From Mycolicibacterium sp. (lineage in GTDB: Bacteria > Actinomycetota > Actinomycetes > Mycobacteriales > Mycobacteriaceae): DNA of 64,000 nt. The translations under genes and the position numbers were made by a program. Where the stretch lies: NCBI GenBank assembly GCA_020637165.1, contig JACJWN010000008.1, forward strand, positions 1-64,000. Reading direction: 5' to 3'. Of this stretch, positions 1-7,021 are shown one piece after another. Under the pieces are notes generated by a model. The model ran no database searches, was not told the origin of the DNA, and was given only the letters and a program-made list of their open reading frames with translations. The stretch's first letter is position 1; every line of letters begins with the position of its first letter.

Positions 1-47
1 GGGTCGAACTCCGGATCGGGGTCGAACTCCGGATCGGGCTGGTTCAC
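1..47 (-). CDS. 5' end of a gene running off the left edge (Rv0028-like position)
   Basis: A GTG at 47-45 on the minus strand overlaps the stop of the preceding gene (GTGA, positions 47-44), the coupling style used throughout this cassette. The 15 complete codons visible read VNQPDPEFDPDPEFD, an acidic Pro-rich start made of an 18-bp unit repeated almost twice. In M. tuberculosis the gene after Rv0027 is Rv0028, a small protein of unknown function; equivalence is inferred from position only. Function unknown; only the N-terminus is in the window. Confidence 0.55.
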   Translation of the reverse strand, partial: MNQPDPEFDPDPEFD

Positions 48-361
48 GGGCTGTCCTCGGTGACCGCACGCAGCCGTCGGGCGGCGTCGGCGTCGTGTTG
101 CTCCCAGGCGTCGGCGGCCAGATTGAGCCGCTCGGCGAGATCGGCGTGCGCGGCAGCCTGTTGTTCGTAACAGGCCCGCCGCTGGTCGAGCAGGGCGCGT
201 CCAGCGTCGCGCAGTTCGGCGAAAACCGGCCCCAGCGACTCCAGGCTGGCCAGCACCGCGGCGTTGGCCGAGGGCGCCGCCGCGAGCAGCTCGGCGGCCT
301 GTCGATGTTCGCCAGCGGACCGGCGCAGCTCCTCTGGCACCACGTGGAGCCGTTCAGTCAT
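44..361 (-). CDS. Type VII secretion target-like small helical protein (Rv0027-like)
   Basis: This 105-residue all-helical protein opens with MTERLHVVPEELRRSAGEH and has regularly spaced Ala/Leu with a late Asp/Arg-rich helix. The pattern fits the EspC-like family of ESX secretion targets (helical hairpin, no signal peptide), and the length equals that of M. tuberculosis Rv0027 as remembered. It lies 13 bp downstream of the large Pro-rich gene and its stop overlaps the start of the next gene, so it belongs to the same transcript as the NlpC/P60 gene at 2291-3088. A role as secretion partner or chaperone for the cassette's larger proteins is inference. Confidence 0.7.
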   Translation of the reverse strand: MTERLHVVPEELRRSAGEHRQAAELLAAAPSANAAVLASLESLGPVFAELRDAGRALLDQRRACYEQQAAAHADLAERLNLAADAWEQHDADAARRLRAVTEDSP

Positions 362-374
362 TGCTCACTCCTCC

Positions 375-1802
375 TCAGGACGGGGCCGTCTGGACCGGCT
401 GGCTGGTGGTCGACATCTGCTTCTCCGGTGCCGGTGGATGTTGCCAGCCTAGAAAGGTCGGCCCCGCAACCGCAGCAAGGGGCTGGATTTGCTGGTCGAG
501 AAGGCCTTTGCCATTCCCGAGCGCCACGGCGTGCCGGTCGGTGAAAACTCCGATATCCCCGGGAGTCAGGACCTCGGGCGCCAGCGGCTCGGTGACCGGG
601 CTTCCGGGAGCCGGGATCGTGATGCCCTGGCGACCGAAGGCCTCCGGGATGGGTGTGCCGGCGACCGCGGCCGTGATCGCCTCGGCCAGTTCCGGGCTCG
701 GTGCGGTGACGATATCCCCATCCGGCAGCCACACGGTGGTCGCCTCGTCAATCGCGGTCTGCTCCCCTGGCTCGTCGACGCCGACCTCCTCAGGCATCTG
801 CTCCGGTTCCTGTTCGGGCTCCGCACGCCCGCCGTCCGCGCCCGCGTCGAACAGTGGCTCGCGTGGCAGGTTCGGCAGAGTCGTTGGGGTCGACGACGGC
901 ATCCCGCCGCCGAAGCCCGTTCCAGCCGGGAAACCGCCGCCCCATCCGCCCTGCGGTGCCATGGCCGAGGGCGGAACGGCGGGTATGGGCGGTGCCGTCA
1001 TCAGGTCCTGCGCCGGCATCGGATCGGGTGGCGTCAGAAGGCCGATGTCCTCATCGAACCCCGCCAGCGGGTCCACAGTGGGGAGACTCCTCGAAACCGG
1101 TTCGGGCCGCACTCCGGTGTCGGACCGCTTGGCCACAGGGTCATCGGTGTCTCCGCTCCGTGATGTACTCCCAGAGTCATCTTCCGTCGAGGACGGCTGG
1201 GCCGGTTTCGGTTCTGCCGCAGCAGATTCCGACCCGGACGCGGCGTACAGGTCGGCCAGCGCCACGGCCAGCGCCGCCTTGGAGGCGGAATCCAATCCCG
1301 CGGTCTCGACCACGGCGCGGATATCGCGCATCTTGTCGATCAGATACCGCTGGAGGGCGCGGGCTCCCGCCGGGGTGTCCAAGTCGGAGCGGGCTGCCAC
1401 CGCGCCCTCGACCTCACGCTGCAGCCGGGCGAGTTCATCGATACCGTCGGTTTGGGTGGAGTGAGCGTTGAGAACCGCGGTGACGACGCGGAGGTCTACC
1501 TGCGCGGCGCTCGTTTTCTGCTGTCCGAGCGCGTTTTCGGCCTCCCGGAGCGCCTCAGCCGCCACTCCCTCGGAACGGGCCGGCGACGTCGCTGCGTTTC
1601 CCGGCGGGGGCACAGCCTGAAACGATGCAGGATGGGCGGCGATCATCTTGGCGAGCACCGCAGCAATCGCGCCCGGCGGGCTCAACGGGTTGGTGACCAC
1701 CGCGATGTCCGCACCGGATAGTCCGGTCTTCCAGCCGTCCGGCTCACCGGTGGCCGCCCTGATTCGCGCTATGGCGTCGAGCAGATCGTGGTGTGTGGCC
1801 AC
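375..1802 (-). CDS. Large Pro/Ala-rich helical protein (Rv0026-like; possibly DUF4226 family)
   Basis: The product has 475 residues. The N-terminal ~195 residues are helical (starting MATHHDLLDAIARIRAAT, with a later segment ending near ALADLYAA) and resemble the neighbouring 115-residue protein; I associate this with the DUF4226-type domain, from memory. Residues ~200-345 are a disordered Pro/Gly/Ser linker. The C-terminal ~130 residues form a second domain with TTVWLPDGDIVTAPSPELA and end in a low-complexity tail. There is no signal peptide or membrane segment. Position, size (Mtb Rv0026 is about 448) and strand match the Rv0023-Rv0028 cassette. The helical head, linker and globular tail recall type VII effectors, but no catalytic motif is recognised, so the function is unknown. 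Confidence 0.75.
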   Translation of the reverse strand: MATHHDLLDAIARIRAATGEPDGWKTGLSGADIAVVTNPLSPPGAIAAVLAKMIAAHPASFQAVPPPGNAATSPARSEGVAAEALREAENALGQQKTSAAQVDLRVVTAVLNAHSTQTDGIDELARLQREVEGAVAARSDLDTPAGARALQRYLIDKMRDIRAVVETAGLDSASKAALAVALADLYAASGSESAAAEPKPAQPSSTEDDSGSTSRSGDTDDPVAKRSDTGVRPEPVSRSLPTVDPLAGFDEDIGLLTPPDPMPAQDLMTAPPIPAVPPSAMAPQGGWGGGFPAGTGFGGGMPSSTPTTLPNLPREPLFDAGADGGRAEPEQEPEQMPEEVGVDEPGEQTAIDEATTVWLPDGDIVTAPSPELAEAITAAVAGTPIPEAFGRQGITIPAPGSPVTEPLAPEVLTPGDIGVFTDRHAVALGNGKGLLDQQIQPLAAVAGPTFLGWQHPPAPEKQMSTTSQPVQTAPS

Positions 1803-1874
1803 CGTTCGCCTCTCATGCCCGGGACTCTAGACAGCAGTGCGGCCGCGCACAATTCACCATCGCGGCGGCGCTGA

Positions 1875-2222
1875 TCAACCTGCCGTAGGACGCTGATAAT
1901 TCTGCATGAGATGCTGGAGCACAACGGTTTTCGCGTGCGCCGACGCCTGCGCATCAGCCACGACAGCAGCGAGTTCGCGCTGTAGGCCGATAAGGAAACG
2001 GCTGAGTTCGCGGCCAGCTGCCGGGTGGTCCACGAACCGATCCGATATGGCCGTCTCGATCTCGGCGCGGATCGCCTCGATGCGGCTGATCGACTCAATG
2101 GCCGCCCGGTACGCCGAATCTACGACATCGGCCAACACCCGATCGGACTCGGTGAGTTCGGCATCGCGCGCAAACAGCGCCGAGCCGGCAGACTGCAGCC
2201 CCTCACCCGACTCCCCCGCCAT
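1875..2222 (-). CDS. Small helical protein (Rv0025-like)
   Basis: From ATG 2222 the protein has 115 residues; an in-frame TTG at 2258 would add 12. Neither start has an obvious well-spaced ribosome site, so the start is uncertain. The body is alpha-helical (DSAYRAAIESISRIEAIRAE, later RELSRFLIGLQRELAAVVAD) and resembles the N-terminal domain of the larger gene downstream, suggesting the two arose by duplication. It sits between the NlpC/P60 gene and the Pro-rich gene in one orientation. The size fits M. tuberculosis Rv0025. Proposed role: small type VII-associated partner protein; this rests on context alone. Confidence 0.65.
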   Translation of the reverse strand: MAGESGEGLQSAGSALFARDAELTESDRVLADVVDSAYRAAIESISRIEAIRAEIETAISDRFVDHPAAGRELSRFLIGLQRELAAVVADAQASAHAKTVVLQHLMQNYQRPTAG

Positions 2223-2290
2223 AGGCTTGACCGTACCGAGGGCCCCTCCGGGCGACAACTCACGGCCCCGAGGTGTGCGATGTCAGTCGG

Positions 2291-3088
2291 CTACACCGGC
2301 CGGCGGATCGCTTCGGCCGGACCCAGACGGCTGATCTGAACCGTGGCACCGGCGTGCGGCGCCTCCACGACCAGGCCCCCGCCGATCGCCATTTGAACGT
2401 GACCGTTGTGCGGGAACACCAGATCGCCCGCCCGGACTCGGGACGGCGCGACCGGCACTCCATCGAGGATCTGTTCGTAGGTGGTGCGGCGCAACGGCAC
2501 CCCGGCCTGTGCGTAGGCCCACTGCACCAGGCCCGAGCAATCGAAGCGGTCGGGCCCGGTGGCACCCCAGACGTAGGGGCGGCCCAGTTTGCCCAGCGCC
2601 GCGCGTACCGCGATCGCCGATCGTCCGTCCCGCACCGCCCTGGGATGACCGGTCATCCGGTAGCGAAGCCGGCGCAGCGCTGCGCGGCGCCGTGCCGCGC
2701 GCCGGCGGGCGGCCACCACGTGGGCGCGCTGGGCGCGCAACCGATAAACCCTGCGGCGCAACAACTCCCGCGTGGCGATCGGGTTGTCGGGTAGGGCTCC
2801 GGCGTCGGAACGGGCCGCTGCTAGCACCGCCGCCGTGGCTCGACGGGCATCGAGGTGGTCGCGGCGGGCTCGGTCGAGGATGCCGCTCAACTCCGCATCA
2901 ACCCTGCCCGCCGCGTCGAGGTGCGTTCGGCGGTTCGCCTTCTCTGCGCGGTAGGCGGCCAACGTCGCACCGCCGTCGGACTGCGTGACACCGGCGGTCG
3001 GGGTGGTTACGCCGTGAAGCGGGCGGACTTCGCCCGGTTCGGGGAACAGCGCGTGCGCCCGGCTCAGGATCTGCAATTCGGCGGTCAC
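2291..3088 (-). CDS. NlpC/P60 cysteine peptidase with helical N-terminal domain (Rv0024-like)
   Basis: The product has 265 residues. GTG 3088 overlaps the stop of the XRE regulator (GTGA), which fixes the start. Residues ~1-145 are helical, very Arg/Ala-rich and without a Sec signal peptide. Residues ~155-265 are an NlpC/P60 domain with Cys184 in RFDCSGLVQWAY, His230 in PHNGHVQMAIGG and a third polar residue around His245 in EAPHAG, so the triad looks intact. Such domains cleave D-glutamyl-diaminopimelate bonds in peptidoglycan stems. Lack of a signal peptide together with EspC-like neighbours suggests type VII export, either as a wall hydrolase or an antibacterial effector; that is inference. 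No immunity gene is recognised. Confidence 0.8.
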   Translation of the reverse strand: MTAELQILSRAHALFPEPGEVRPLHGVTTPTAGVTQSDGGATLAAYRAEKANRRTHLDAAGRVDAELSGILDRARRDHLDARRATAAVLAAARSDAGALPDNPIATRELLRRRVYRLRAQRAHVVAARRRAARRRAALRRLRYRMTGHPRAVRDGRSAIAVRAALGKLGRPYVWGATGPDRFDCSGLVQWAYAQAGVPLRRTTYEQILDGVPVAPSRVRAGDLVFPHNGHVQMAIGGGLVVEAPHAGATVQISRLGPAEAIRRPV

Positions 3089-3825
3089 GGATGGGCCTCG
3101 ACGAACGCCCGCACCCGGGGCAGCACACCGGGCGGCACCCGCCCGCGGTTGCGGATGTCCCACGTCTCTTCGGGGCTCACCCCCAGCAGGCCCGCGATAA
3201 CCATTGCGGGCAACCCGCTGTTCCGGCAAGCCCGGTCGAACCGGGAGCCGATGCCGGACGGCATCCGCTCGAGAAGCCGGGCGCGGATGTCCTCGAGCGT
3301 TCTGAGTTGGACCATCAGGCGGCCGGTGGTATCCGCTCCGGCGTTGACGGCCACCCGCCAGGAGTTCGCAGTCAGCATCTCGGCGGTCACGCACTGTCCG
3401 ATCACAGAAAGAATATATGTCTCGTATTCGTTTGACGTCTCCGCTGGCAGATGGTCGATCAACGAGGTGAGTGAATCGATGTGCGCCTGGGCATGCGCCT
3501 CGAGAACGTCGGCGTCGCTGTGCCGGGTGACCACAACGGCTCCGGAGTCTGAGCGATCGGGCTTCGCGGGCCCCGCGGTCACCGTCAGCTGGGCCAGTTC
3601 AGCCCGAGGATCATCGGCGGCCAGCAGCCGCGCGTAGGTGCCCGGAGGCAGCCCGAGACCATTCTCAACCTTCTGAACTGTGCCTTTGTGCGGTTTACGG
3701 GCGCCGCGCTCCAGGTAGCTCAATCCCATGATGCTGACGCCGGTCGCCGCCGCCAGATCCGCCAGCGACCAATCGCGAGACTCCCGCAGAGCCCGGAGGG
3801 CGGCACCCGCCTCCTCGCGGCTCAC
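3085..3825 (-). CDS. XRE-family transcriptional regulator (Rv0023-like)
   Basis: The product has 246 residues, starting at GTG 3825. The N-terminal HTH_3 domain (residues ~5-65) contains SLADLAAATGVSIMGLSYLE, a typical helix-turn-helix, followed by GARKPHKGTVQKVENGLGLP. The remaining ~180 residues contain a second helical module near the C-terminus (AMVIAGLLGVSPEETWDIRN) that also looks like an HTH, so the protein may contact DNA at both ends. It is the first gene of the minus-strand cassette and is divergent from whiB5 across a 128-bp AT-rich spacer with repeated motifs, the natural place for autoregulation. Regulated genes are inferred, not shown. Confidence 0.8.
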   Translation of the reverse strand: MSREEAGAALRALRESRDWSLADLAAATGVSIMGLSYLERGARKPHKGTVQKVENGLGLPPGTYARLLAADDPRAELAQLTVTAGPAKPDRSDSGAVVVTRHSDADVLEAHAQAHIDSLTSLIDHLPAETSNEYETYILSVIGQCVTAEMLTANSWRVAVNAGADTTGRLMVQLRTLEDIRARLLERMPSGIGSRFDRACRNSGLPAMVIAGLLGVSPEETWDIRNRGRVPPGVLPRVRAFVEAHP

Positions 3826-3868
3826 CGCACTGCTCCGGGCATGGCCGAATCGTACACAGACCAGTACT

Positions 3869-3931
3869 CGTATACGTTTCTGTTTATGTTTTGTTACTCT
3901 CGTGCCGGCATTGCATATACGCTTCTGTCTA
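3869..3931. promoter_or_regulatory. Repeated operator-like motifs between the XRE gene and whiB5
   Basis: Two 16-bp direct repeats, TATACGTTTCTGTTTA at 3871-3886 and TATACGCTTCTGTCTA at 3916-3931, match at 14 of 16 positions and start 45 bp apart. The first is part of the palindrome CGTATACG at 3869-3876. The spacer (3826-3953) is markedly AT-rich for this genome. The placement suits a shared operator for the XRE regulator, WhiB5 or both. Binding is inference. Confidence 0.5.
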
Positions 3932-3953
3932 CGAATCTACTCAAGGAGGCCCT

Positions 3954-4373
3954 GTGGACATCCGCCCCTGCTCCGCCGATCCGGACCTGTGGTTCGGATA
4001 CGCCGATGACGACGCCAGCGACGGGGCCGCCAAGGCCCGCGTCTACGAGCAATCGGCCATCCGCGCCCGGACTATTTGTCTGCGCCGCTGCCCACTCGCC
4101 CAACAACGGCAGTGCGCCCGCCAGGCGGTTGAGGCCGGTGAGGAGTACGGAGTCTGGGCCGGGGTGAAGCTCCCCGGCGGGCAGTACCGCAAGCGCCATG
4201 AATTGGCCCACGCCCACGCCGTGCTGCTGTTGATCGCCGAAGGCCTGGTCAATCCGCGTGAGCTGCCGGAGAGCGCCGAGCTGCTTTCCGGCGCGGAGTC
4301 GCAGCCCGTCGGACTGCCGTCCAACACCATCGTTCACGTCCCCGTCGGACCCCGTCCGGTTACGGCGGCGTGA
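3954..4373 (+). CDS. whiB5: WhiB-family iron-sulfur regulator WhiB5
   Basis: The product has 139 residues, the length of M. tuberculosis WhiB5 as remembered. GTG 3954 follows AAGGAGG at 3943-3949, so this start is preferred over any upstream codon. Four cysteines can ligate a [4Fe-4S] cluster: Cys6 in VDIRPC and three in ICLRRCPLAQQRQC. The central pair is spaced CX3C rather than the usual CX2C, a peculiarity I recall for WhiB5. The turn motif appears as YGVWAG and is followed by a basic stretch (QYRKRH) for DNA contact. WhiB proteins bind sigma-factor domain 4 and respond to redox or nitric oxide. Divergent from the XRE gene as in Mtb Rv0022c/Rv0023. Confidence 0.88.
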   Translation: MDIRPCSADPDLWFGYADDDASDGAAKARVYEQSAIRARTICLRRCPLAQQRQCARQAVEAGEEYGVWAGVKLPGGQYRKRHELAHAHAVLLLIAEGLVNPRELPESAELLSGAESQPVGLPSNTIVHVPVGPRPVTAA

Positions 4374-4426
4374 CGCTTCGGATAAGCCTGCGGGCCGACG
4401 TGCCCGACCGGGAGCAGACTGGTCTG

Positions 4427-4717
4427 GTGCGCCCCGTCGTTCTGTTGGCATTGGCCGGTCTGTTCGCGCTGGTGCTCGCCCTCGTCACCGGCAGTACCTT
4501 GATGGCCCTGGTGGTGGTGGGCCTGGCCATCGCGGGGCTGGTCGTGCTGATGCGCGACTGGCGCGGCGAGGGGAGCCGCCTGGAGGAGGATTCCGGGCCG
4601 CCCCCGTTCGAGGAGTTCGACATCGACAGCTCACGCTCGCCGCTCAAGCCCGACGAGTTCGCCCCGGATATCTCCACCGACCCCAACGGGCCGTCATCGA
4701 ACGCCAGGGCGGACTGA
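4427..4717 (+). CDS. Small two-TM membrane protein, unknown
   Basis: From GTG 4427 the protein has 96 residues, starting with a membrane-inserting stretch (VRPVVLLALAGLFALVLALV) and a second hydrophobic segment (LMALVVVGLAIAGLVVLM), then MRDWRGEG and an acidic Pro-rich tail of ~55 residues, probably cytoplasmic. An in-frame GTG at 4370 overlaps the whiB5 stop (GTGA) and would add 19 polar residues; GGGAGC at 4410-4415 favours 4427 weakly. Probably cotranscribed with whiB5. No family recognised. Confidence 0.6.
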   Translation: MRPVVLLALAGLFALVLALVTGSTLMALVVVGLAIAGLVVLMRDWRGEGSRLEEDSGPPPFEEFDIDSSRSPLKPDEFAPDISTDPNGPSSNARAD

Positions 4718-4730
4718 GGCCTCAGCCGAA

Positions 4731-5798
4731 CTAGTCCAGGGTGCCAAGATCCCTGATGGCCCGGCTGCCCCTGCGTAGCATCGTCAGGAACATCTCGTCG
4801 CCCCGCTCCGTTGGCGCGGAGAAGGCGAATCCGAGCGTGGTGATCAGCGGCACCTGCAGCATTCCCGAGCGATAGTCCTGCCAACAGGTTTCGGCGTCGT
4901 AATCGCCCACCCCGTACCCGGTCAGCGCATGGTGATAGTTCTGCACGAGCGCGCGCTCAGCAGTGGCGCGATCGTCGGGATGCAGGCTGGTCGCGACGAA
5001 ATACGCCAGATCCCGGGCCGGCAGCCCGACGGCCAGCGTCTGCCAGTCGACCACGGTGACGGCGGAGCGGGTCGGGTCGAAGAGCAGATTGTCGAGTCGG
5101 TAGTCACCGTGCAGCAGACTGAATCGTTCCGGGGCGGCGAGCAGCCAGTCGGCGATGCGCTCGGCGGAGTCCAGCACCGTCTCACGGTCGGCGGGGGTCA
5201 TCCGGTCGCCGAGTTCCTCGACCGTGCTGCGTGCCGCCATGATGGTGATCTCGCCCAGCCCTCGGGCGGTCGGTTCGTCCGCTTTGGGCATCACCGTCCC
5301 GGTGAATTCGAGCCAGTTCGGATCGCACCAGCGGGGGCCGTGAAGTCCTGCCAGGGCGATGACGGCGACGCGGGCTTCGGCGGGGGAGCAGCCCCGGATC
5401 TGGTCGCCTTGGCGGGCCGGTGCCATATCGGCGAGCAGCAGTACGAACCGGGTGCCGTCATCGCTGATGCCGCAGTGATAGCAGCGGGGGAGCGGTACCG
5501 CGAGAGTGTCGGCGACCTCGGTGTAGAACGCGTGCTCGGATCGGTAACTCAGGGCCACCCGGTCGCGCACGGCCGCGTCCTGGGCGGGCAGCTTGATGAC
5601 GAAGGAGTCCGGTAGCCCCGGCGCGGGCGTGCCGTAGCGGACACCGATCCGATAGGTGGCGCCGGTCTGGCCGGTGCCGATCGGTGTGAGAACGGCGTCG
5701 GTGACGCTGACCCGGCGACCGTCGACACCGAGCACCTCCGAAAGCCACCGCGGGGTGACCTCGGCCGGCGAACCGGGGATCGGCACTTCCGGGCCCAT
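4731..5798 (-). CDS. Phosphotransferase family protein (APH/ecdysteroid-kinase-like)
   Basis: The product has 355 residues from ATG 5798. The fold is that of a small-molecule kinase: an ATP-lobe around TPIGTGQTGATYRI, a Lys in FVIKLPAQD, the Brenner-type catalytic loop LLHGDYRLDNLLFD (His-Gly-Asp, then Asn) and the Mg-binding VVDWQ. These are the motifs of the APH/ecdysteroid kinase superfamily, which in mycobacteria is often near lipid or sterol catabolism genes; the substrate cannot be read from sequence. It is divergent from the cyclase gene with only 35 bp between starts, so they probably share a control region. An antibiotic-resistance role is not supported by similarity to a known determinant. 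Confidence 0.8.
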   Translation of the reverse strand: MGPEVPIPGSPAEVTPRWLSEVLGVDGRRVSVTDAVLTPIGTGQTGATYRIGVRYGTPAPGLPDSFVIKLPAQDAAVRDRVALSYRSEHAFYTEVADTLAVPLPRCYHCGISDDGTRFVLLLADMAPARQGDQIRGCSPAEARVAVIALAGLHGPRWCDPNWLEFTGTVMPKADEPTARGLGEITIMAARSTVEELGDRMTPADRETVLDSAERIADWLLAAPERFSLLHGDYRLDNLLFDPTRSAVTVVDWQTLAVGLPARDLAYFVATSLHPDDRATAERALVQNYHHALTGYGVGDYDAETCWQDYRSGMLQVPLITTLGFAFSAPTERGDEMFLTMLRRGSRAIRDLGTLD

Positions 5799-5833
5799 GC
5801 CGCCGATTAGACCACTGGATAAGATCAGCCGCC

Positions 5834-6613
5834 ATGACCCGGCGTCGCTTCGTCGACCTCTCGGTATCGCTGCAGGCCGGGATCGCCTCCGATCCACCGG
5901 GCCACCTTCCGGAGGTCGACTACTACGACCACCGCCAGACCGCGGCCGAGGTGGTGTCGTACTTCCCGGGCGCGAGTGTGGATGACCTGCCCGATGGCGA
6001 GGGCTGGGCGATCGAGCGGGTTCGCATCACCACCCACAACGGCACCCATCTCGACGCTCCGTACCACTACGCCTCGACCATGGACGGCGGCAAACGTGCG
6101 ATCACGATCGACGAGGTGCCCCTCGAGTGGTGCATGCAGCCCGCGGTGAAGTTGGACTTCCGTCACCTGCCGGACGGCTATGTGGCCACGGCCACCGACG
6201 TCGCCGGCGAACTGGACCGGATCGGGCACACCCTTCAGCCGTTGGAGATCGTGCTCGTCAACACCAGCGCGGGAACGCGGTACGGGCAGCCCGACTACGT
6301 CGGTAAGGGCTGCGGCATGGGCCGCGAGGCGACCTTGTACCTGCTCGAGCGCGGGGTGCGGCTGACCGGCACCGACGCCTGGAGTTGGGACGCGCCGTTC
6401 ACCTTCACCGCCGCGCGGTATGCGCGCGACCACGATCCGTCGATCATCTGGGAGGGACACCGGGCCGGCCGGACCGTTGGCTACTGCCACATCGAGAAGT
6501 TGCACAGCCTCGAATCGCTACCAGCGGACGGCTTCGAGGTGGCCTGTTTTCCGGTCAAGGTCCACGCGGCCTCGGCCGGGTGGACCCGCGCGGTGGCCAT
6601 TTTCGAGGACTGA
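5834..6613 (+). CDS. Cyclase-family / kynurenine formamidase-like metal hydrolase
   Basis: The product has 259 residues. The signature is HNGTHLDAPYHY (HxGTHxD), the metal-binding motif of the cyclase/KynB family, preceded by FVDLSVSL near the N-terminus as is usual. A conserved later segment, TDAWSWD, also fits. Members hydrolyse N-formylkynurenine or are polyketide cyclases and isatin hydrolases; no other tryptophan-catabolic gene is nearby, so the substrate stays open. Length is normal for the family. The gene ends in a 16-bp repeat unit that continues into the spacer downstream. Confidence 0.8.
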   Translation: MTRRRFVDLSVSLQAGIASDPPGHLPEVDYYDHRQTAAEVVSYFPGASVDDLPDGEGWAIERVRITTHNGTHLDAPYHYASTMDGGKRAITIDEVPLEWCMQPAVKLDFRHLPDGYVATATDVAGELDRIGHTLQPLEIVLVNTSAGTRYGQPDYVGKGCGMGREATLYLLERGVRLTGTDAWSWDAPFTFTAARYARDHDPSIIWEGHRAGRTVGYCHIEKLHSLESLPADGFEVACFPVKVHAASAGWTRAVAIFED

Positions 6614-6645
6614 GCTTTTCAAGGACCGAGCTTTTCAAGGACTGA
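6595..6645. repeat. 16-bp tandem repeat spilling out of the cyclase gene 3' end
   Basis: Two exact 15-bp units (GAGCTTTTCAAGGAC at 6612-6626 and 6628-6642), period 16, follow a degenerate unit (ATTTTCGAGGAC at 6599-6610) that encodes the last residues of the cyclase. Each unit is followed by TGA or CGA, so the repeat duplicates the gene's tail. This is a slippage-type duplication. Confidence 0.7.
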
Positions 6646-6669
6646 CCGCTGCGGCAGGGGACCGACCGG

Positions 6670-6939
6670 CTAGGGCCAGACGCCGCCCGGCGGGGGACCG
6701 CCCCCCGGCGGGGACTGGTTCTGCAGGATTCCCAGGCAGGTGCCCAGCGACTTGCCCGGAATGCAGGGGATACCCCCCACGGTCGGCAGCGAATTGGGCG
6801 TGTAGCACTGGCCGGTCATCGGGTCGGACACGAAGCCACTCGGACAGGCCTCCGCCGGAGGGGCCGCCAGTACCGGCAGGGCCAGAAACCCCGCCGTCGC
6901 GGCGATCGCCAGCACCAGCCTTCCCGCCCGTCGCACCAC
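6670..6939 (-). CDS. Small secreted Cys-containing protein, unknown
   Basis: The product has 89 residues. A clear Sec signal peptide (RLVLAIAATAGFLALPVLA, cleavage around AAPPAEA) precedes a mature part of ~60 residues with four cysteines (ACPSGF, GQCYTP, IPCIPG, GTCLG) that could make two disulfides, ending in a Pro/Gly-rich tail. Mycobacteria encode many such small exported proteins; I do not recognise this one. It is divergent from the antiporter gene, with about 77 bp between the starts. Confidence 0.65.
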   Translation of the reverse strand: MVRRAGRLVLAIAATAGFLALPVLAAPPAEACPSGFVSDPMTGQCYTPNSLPTVGGIPCIPGKSLGTCLGILQNQSPPGGGPPPGGVWP

Positions 6940-7021
6940 ACCGCGATCCTATGCCCAGGGGGCCCTCAGGGAGCGCCCGTACCCTGGGGCGCCGGACAAG
7001 CCCGGCAGGAGAGGGGTGGCT

